Origin: Candidatus Cloacimonadota bacterium
Lineage (GTDB): Bacteria > Cloacimonadota > Cloacimonadia > Cloacimonadales > TCS61
Direction: 5' to 3'
DNA length: 35,957 bases
Assembly: GCA_021736135.1 (NCBI GenBank)
Contig: JAIPGO010000036.1
Span: 1 to 35,957, forward strand
Below the pieces are notes generated by a model. That model was not told the origin of the DNA and did no database searches. It was given only the letters and a program-made list of their open reading frames with translations. The translations under genes were made by a program, and so were the position numbers. Each line of letters starts with the position of its first letter. The stretch's first letter is position 1. This document shows positions 34,108 through 35,957 of the stretch, one piece after another.

Positions 34108-34929
34108 TTATCGCCGGATTATTCGGAAAAGCTTTTCTCCCATATATGAAACTTTCTCGTTCTCGTCATTCTTCCAGTCTTCTATAGTCTGCTGCGTCAG
34201 GAGCACAAATTCCTGAGATTGTTCATTCCGGTTTCGTTGAATTATAATATTTGCCAGTTTCTTCATAGATACCCAGATCGTTTTCACGCGCTTCTCATCT
34301 GACTCCACCAGCCATTCACGTATATATGGAAACACGATTATCGGGTTGCTGCGCGCAACCTGGGTTAAAATGTGCGTGATCTTTTTCTGTACTTCAATTG
34401 TATCATCATCGATGGCATTACTGATAAATTCCATAATAAAATTCGGATCACTGTTCGCAATATTTTCCATTCCATGGAAAGATAAAGCGCGCTTGTTCTC
34501 GTTTTCAGATGTAATCCACTCACTCATCCGCTCTTTCATCAGGTCAGGATAGTGCCGCCACATCTCGTTAACTATGCTTTCCGCTTCCCAGGGAGTTGAC
34601 TCAAAACATTGTTCCAGAATATCAAGTGTCTTTTCCGGTCTGTCCTGATAACGGTTAAAATAAAAAAATAACGCTGTGGCACGGATTCCATAAAATTTAT
34701 TAGAAATCATTTTCTCGATCAAGGCTTCAACCAGCTCTGACTTTTCGTGGCGAGCAAGGGATATTCCAAGTTGTTCGCGGATAAAATAATTTGGCGTATT
34801 GGCAACTTTGAATATTTCCTTTTCAGCCTTATCCTTTTTTCCATTCTCAATCAGAGAAAATATCATCTCTACAAATTCTTTCAGTTTTTTAGCTTCTTCA
34901 CTGTCTAATCGCCCAATCTTATTGAACAT
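34108..34929 (-). CDS. HEAT-repeat protein of the DNA-alkylation-repair (AlkD-like) superfamily
   Basis: A 273-residue all-helical protein with six or seven HEAT-like helix pairs. Examples are YFIREQLGISLARHEKSELV near 48-67, YGIRATALFFYFNRYQ near 80-95, and ENKRALSFHGMENIANSDPN followed by IEVQKKITHILTQVARSNP. The W..sEN.NKRAL and VQKKIxHILxQVAR stretches resemble AlkD-type glycosylase homologues. The Trp/Asp residues expected of an active glycosylase are not evident, so repair activity is doubtful and it may be a protein-interaction scaffold. GAGAG lies about 8 nt before the ATG at 34929; two ATGs just upstream are out of frame. It is the first gene of the operon with the YbbR-like, tsaD and exonuclease genes. 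Confidence 0.75.
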   Translation of the reverse strand: MFNKIGRLDSEEAKKLKEFVEMIFSLIENGKKDKAEKEIFKVANTPNYFIREQLGISLARHEKSELVEALIEKMISNKFYGIRATALFFYFNRYQDRPEKTLDILEQCFESTPWEAESIVNEMWRHYPDLMKERMSEWITSENENKRALSFHGMENIANSDPNFIMEFISNAIDDDTIEVQKKITHILTQVARSNPIIVFPYIREWLVESDEKRVKTIWVSMKKLANIIIQRNRNEQSQEFVLLTQQTIEDWKNDENEKVSYMGEKLFRIIRR

Positions 34930-35094
34930 ACATCATACTCTCTTTTATTTCTTTTTTGAATCCCTATACGGGAAAAATTAATAAGGAATTAATTCCGGCT
35001 TTCCTTGTCTTTTGACCGTAACTTAATTTTACCAATTACTTCTCGGGAGCTTATCCGTCAAACTATTTATGTCTTGCCGTTCATTTTTTCATAA

Positions 35095-35337
35095 AACAGG
35101 CAATTTTACTGCCCGGAAAAATTAGATCTATACTATTCTGTGAACGCCAATTACTATTATTCTACCAGCTCTCAAAACCTGATTCCCGCCAGTGCCGGTT
35201 CAAGTATTATAACAAACCAGGAATATTTTCGCCAGCCTTATCAGGATAGATATAATATAAATGGTTTTGTAAATTATGCCAGTCCGTTATATAATTTAAT
35301 AACCTCCCCCCGTTTTTCGTTCAAATTTACGGTTTAA
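35095..35337 (+). pseudogene. Possible remnant of an outer-membrane beta-barrel gene (3' end)
   Basis: The frame is open from 35095 to a TAA at 35335-35337 and reads as Tyr/Asn/Ser-rich alternating strands (LDLYYSVNANYYYSTSSQNL and NINGFVNYASPLYNLITSPR), ending FSFKFTV. This looks like the last strands of an outer-membrane barrel protein. An in-frame stop (35092-35094) closes the frame upstream, and no start codon with a ribosome binding site exists. It is therefore best read as a decayed fragment, though chance is possible. The palindromic repeat element begins right after it. Confidence 0.4.
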
Positions 35338-35348
35338 CCTCTATTTGC

Positions 35349-35652
35349 AAATATCTACTGCACAATATGGATTTAACCCACTTTGTGCAACAGGATTTCA
35401 CAAATAGCCGTATATTTTTGGCACAGAGAAAGTTACAAAATGATCATAAATATCAAAAATATTCAGTGATCATTTTCTAACTTCTCTGCACTCAGAACCA
35501 TACGACTCTTTGCAAAAGCCTAACCTGGACAAGCCAGAACCGAAAAAGAAGAATTTGAACCGCGGATTTTACAGATAGCACGGATAAAAGATAAGAGGAT
35601 TAGAAAAAAGTGACGGAATATTATTGGTAAGGTACTGCACAAAATGGGTTTA
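35349..35652. mobile_element. Palindromic MITE/REP-like element, copy 2 (rearranged)
   Basis: Three arm sequences related to the 7791-7968 element occur here: 35349-35373 (right-arm type), 35374-35398 (left-arm type, back to back with the first) and 35633-35652, a 20-nt exact reverse-complement match of 7791-7810. The interior palindrome (about 35416-35487, with GGCACAGAGAAAGTTA and TGATCAT...ATGATCA-like arms) matches the inverted interior of copy 1. A diverged filler (35490-35630) that includes a CCGCGG-type relic separates the last arm. No coding capacity. Confidence 0.68.
35557..35588. repeat. GAACCGCGG...CGGAT dispersed repeat relic
   Basis: The sequence GAACCGCGGATTTTACAGAT followed by AGCACGGAT is the counterpart, in opposite orientation, of the relic near 19376-19410. 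It lies inside the rearranged palindromic element. Confidence 0.4.
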
Positions 35653-35756
35653 TACAATTTTATTGAGAAAGCGGGGGGATGCCAGGTAATGTAATTTATA
35701 CCAGATCTGAGTTTAATTATATCATGCTAAAAAAGACTCTTTCCCAAAGAAGTAAA

Positions 35757-35776
35757 GCTCCGGCAATATCCGGAGC
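35757..35776 (-). terminator. Hairpin terminator of an end-clipped minus-strand gene
   Basis: The stem GCTCCGG/CCGGAGC (35757-35763 with 35770-35776) has a 6-nt loop. On the minus strand it is followed by TTTACTTCTTT, a broken T tract. It begins 1 nt after the TAA of the frame that enters from the right edge. Confidence 0.55.
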
Positions 35777-35777
35777 C

Positions 35778-35957
35778 TTACATATCAGTTATAAATCTGT
35801 GATTATCTAAAGAACAGCCACTATTTACATTAGTGCCAAATGTCCCCATAAGATTGCTAAAATCATCAAGAAAGAAGAGAGAAAGGAAATATTTCCCTCT
35901 TCCTTCTTTTTTCTTGTGCATTCTTATTTTCGATTCCACACTTTTTCCTGTCAACTT
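35778..35957 (-). CDS. 3' end of a possible gene entering from the window edge
   Basis: On the minus strand 59 codons are open from the right edge to a TAA at 35778-35780, with a hairpin terminator immediately after the stop. The peptide ends MGTFGTNVNSGCSLDNHRF then ITDM and contains a basic stretch MHKKKEGRGKYFLSLFFLDD. I recognise no family. Instead of coding, the TTGACA at 35949-35954 (minus strand) could be a -35 element of a short transcript that ends at the same hairpin. Which reading is right cannot be told from the window. Confidence 0.35.
   Translation of the reverse strand, partial: KLTGKSVESKIRMHKKKEGRGKYFLSLFFLDDFSNLMGTFGTNVNSGCSLDNHRFITDM

Overview
The window looks like chromosomal DNA of an anaerobic member of the FCB group, most likely Candidatus Cloacimonadota or a close relative. 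This rests on gene content and style, not on a marker gene. Three large secreted proteins end in the type IX secretion C-terminal sorting domain with a YPNPFNP motif. Parallel beta-helix proteins are abundant, the base composition is moderately AT-rich, and the carboxyltransferase pair suits a propionate-type fermenter. No rRNA, tRNA, CRISPR array or phage module was seen.

Layout. 1-7712 (minus): end-clipped ORF, secreted M28 peptidase, two tandem terminators, an elongation factor G of the EFG1/spdEFG1 type, a secreted beta-helix protein, and a Y1/RAYT-like transposase homologue that seems to have lost its catalytic residues. 7713-8528: about 0.8 kb without a gene, holding a palindromic repeat element. 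8529-12554 (plus): methylmalonyl-CoA carboxyltransferase-type subunit, a 54-residue subunit, an OadA/5S-biotinyl fusion, a strong hairpin and a small ABM-like protein. 12727-14773 (plus): CPA2 cation/proton antiporter coupled to an EIIA protein with a PII-like tail. 14857-15202: a compact inserted element with direct repeats, inverted ends and a cloverleaf-like interior. 15271-19293 (plus): REC-PAS-PAS regulator, pRiA4b ORF-3-like protein, M42 peptidase, 5-formyl-THF cyclo-ligase. 19465-20562 (minus): an unrecognised 365-residue protein. 20563-21488: gene-free, with a cluster of strong hairpins. 21489-27402 (plus): a secreted double formylglycine-generating-enzyme-like protein and a 1181-residue beta-helix/PKD/dockerin-like protein. 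27703-28206 (minus): short exported protein. 28469-30184 (plus): ABC exporter. 30189-34929 (minus): HEAT protein, YbbR-like protein, TsaD and an RNase D-HRDC-M20 fusion as one compact operon. 34930-35957: a possible outer-membrane gene remnant, a second copy of the palindromic repeat and an end-clipped ORF.

How the genes fit together. The carboxyltransferase genes can form a split transcarboxylase (12S plus fused 5S/1.3S) moving CO2 between methylmalonyl-CoA and pyruvate/oxaloacetate. The antiporter and EIIA/PII-like gene look like a transporter with its own regulator. The secreted proteins are probable cell-surface cargo.

The most unusual items are the cloverleaf insertion element (14857-15202), the RNase D-M20 fusion whose M20 half has lost most metal ligands, the RAYT-like gene beside its putative palindromic repeat, the EIIA-PII-like regulator, and a surface FGE-like domain that keeps the CxxxxC pair in a presumed anaerobe.
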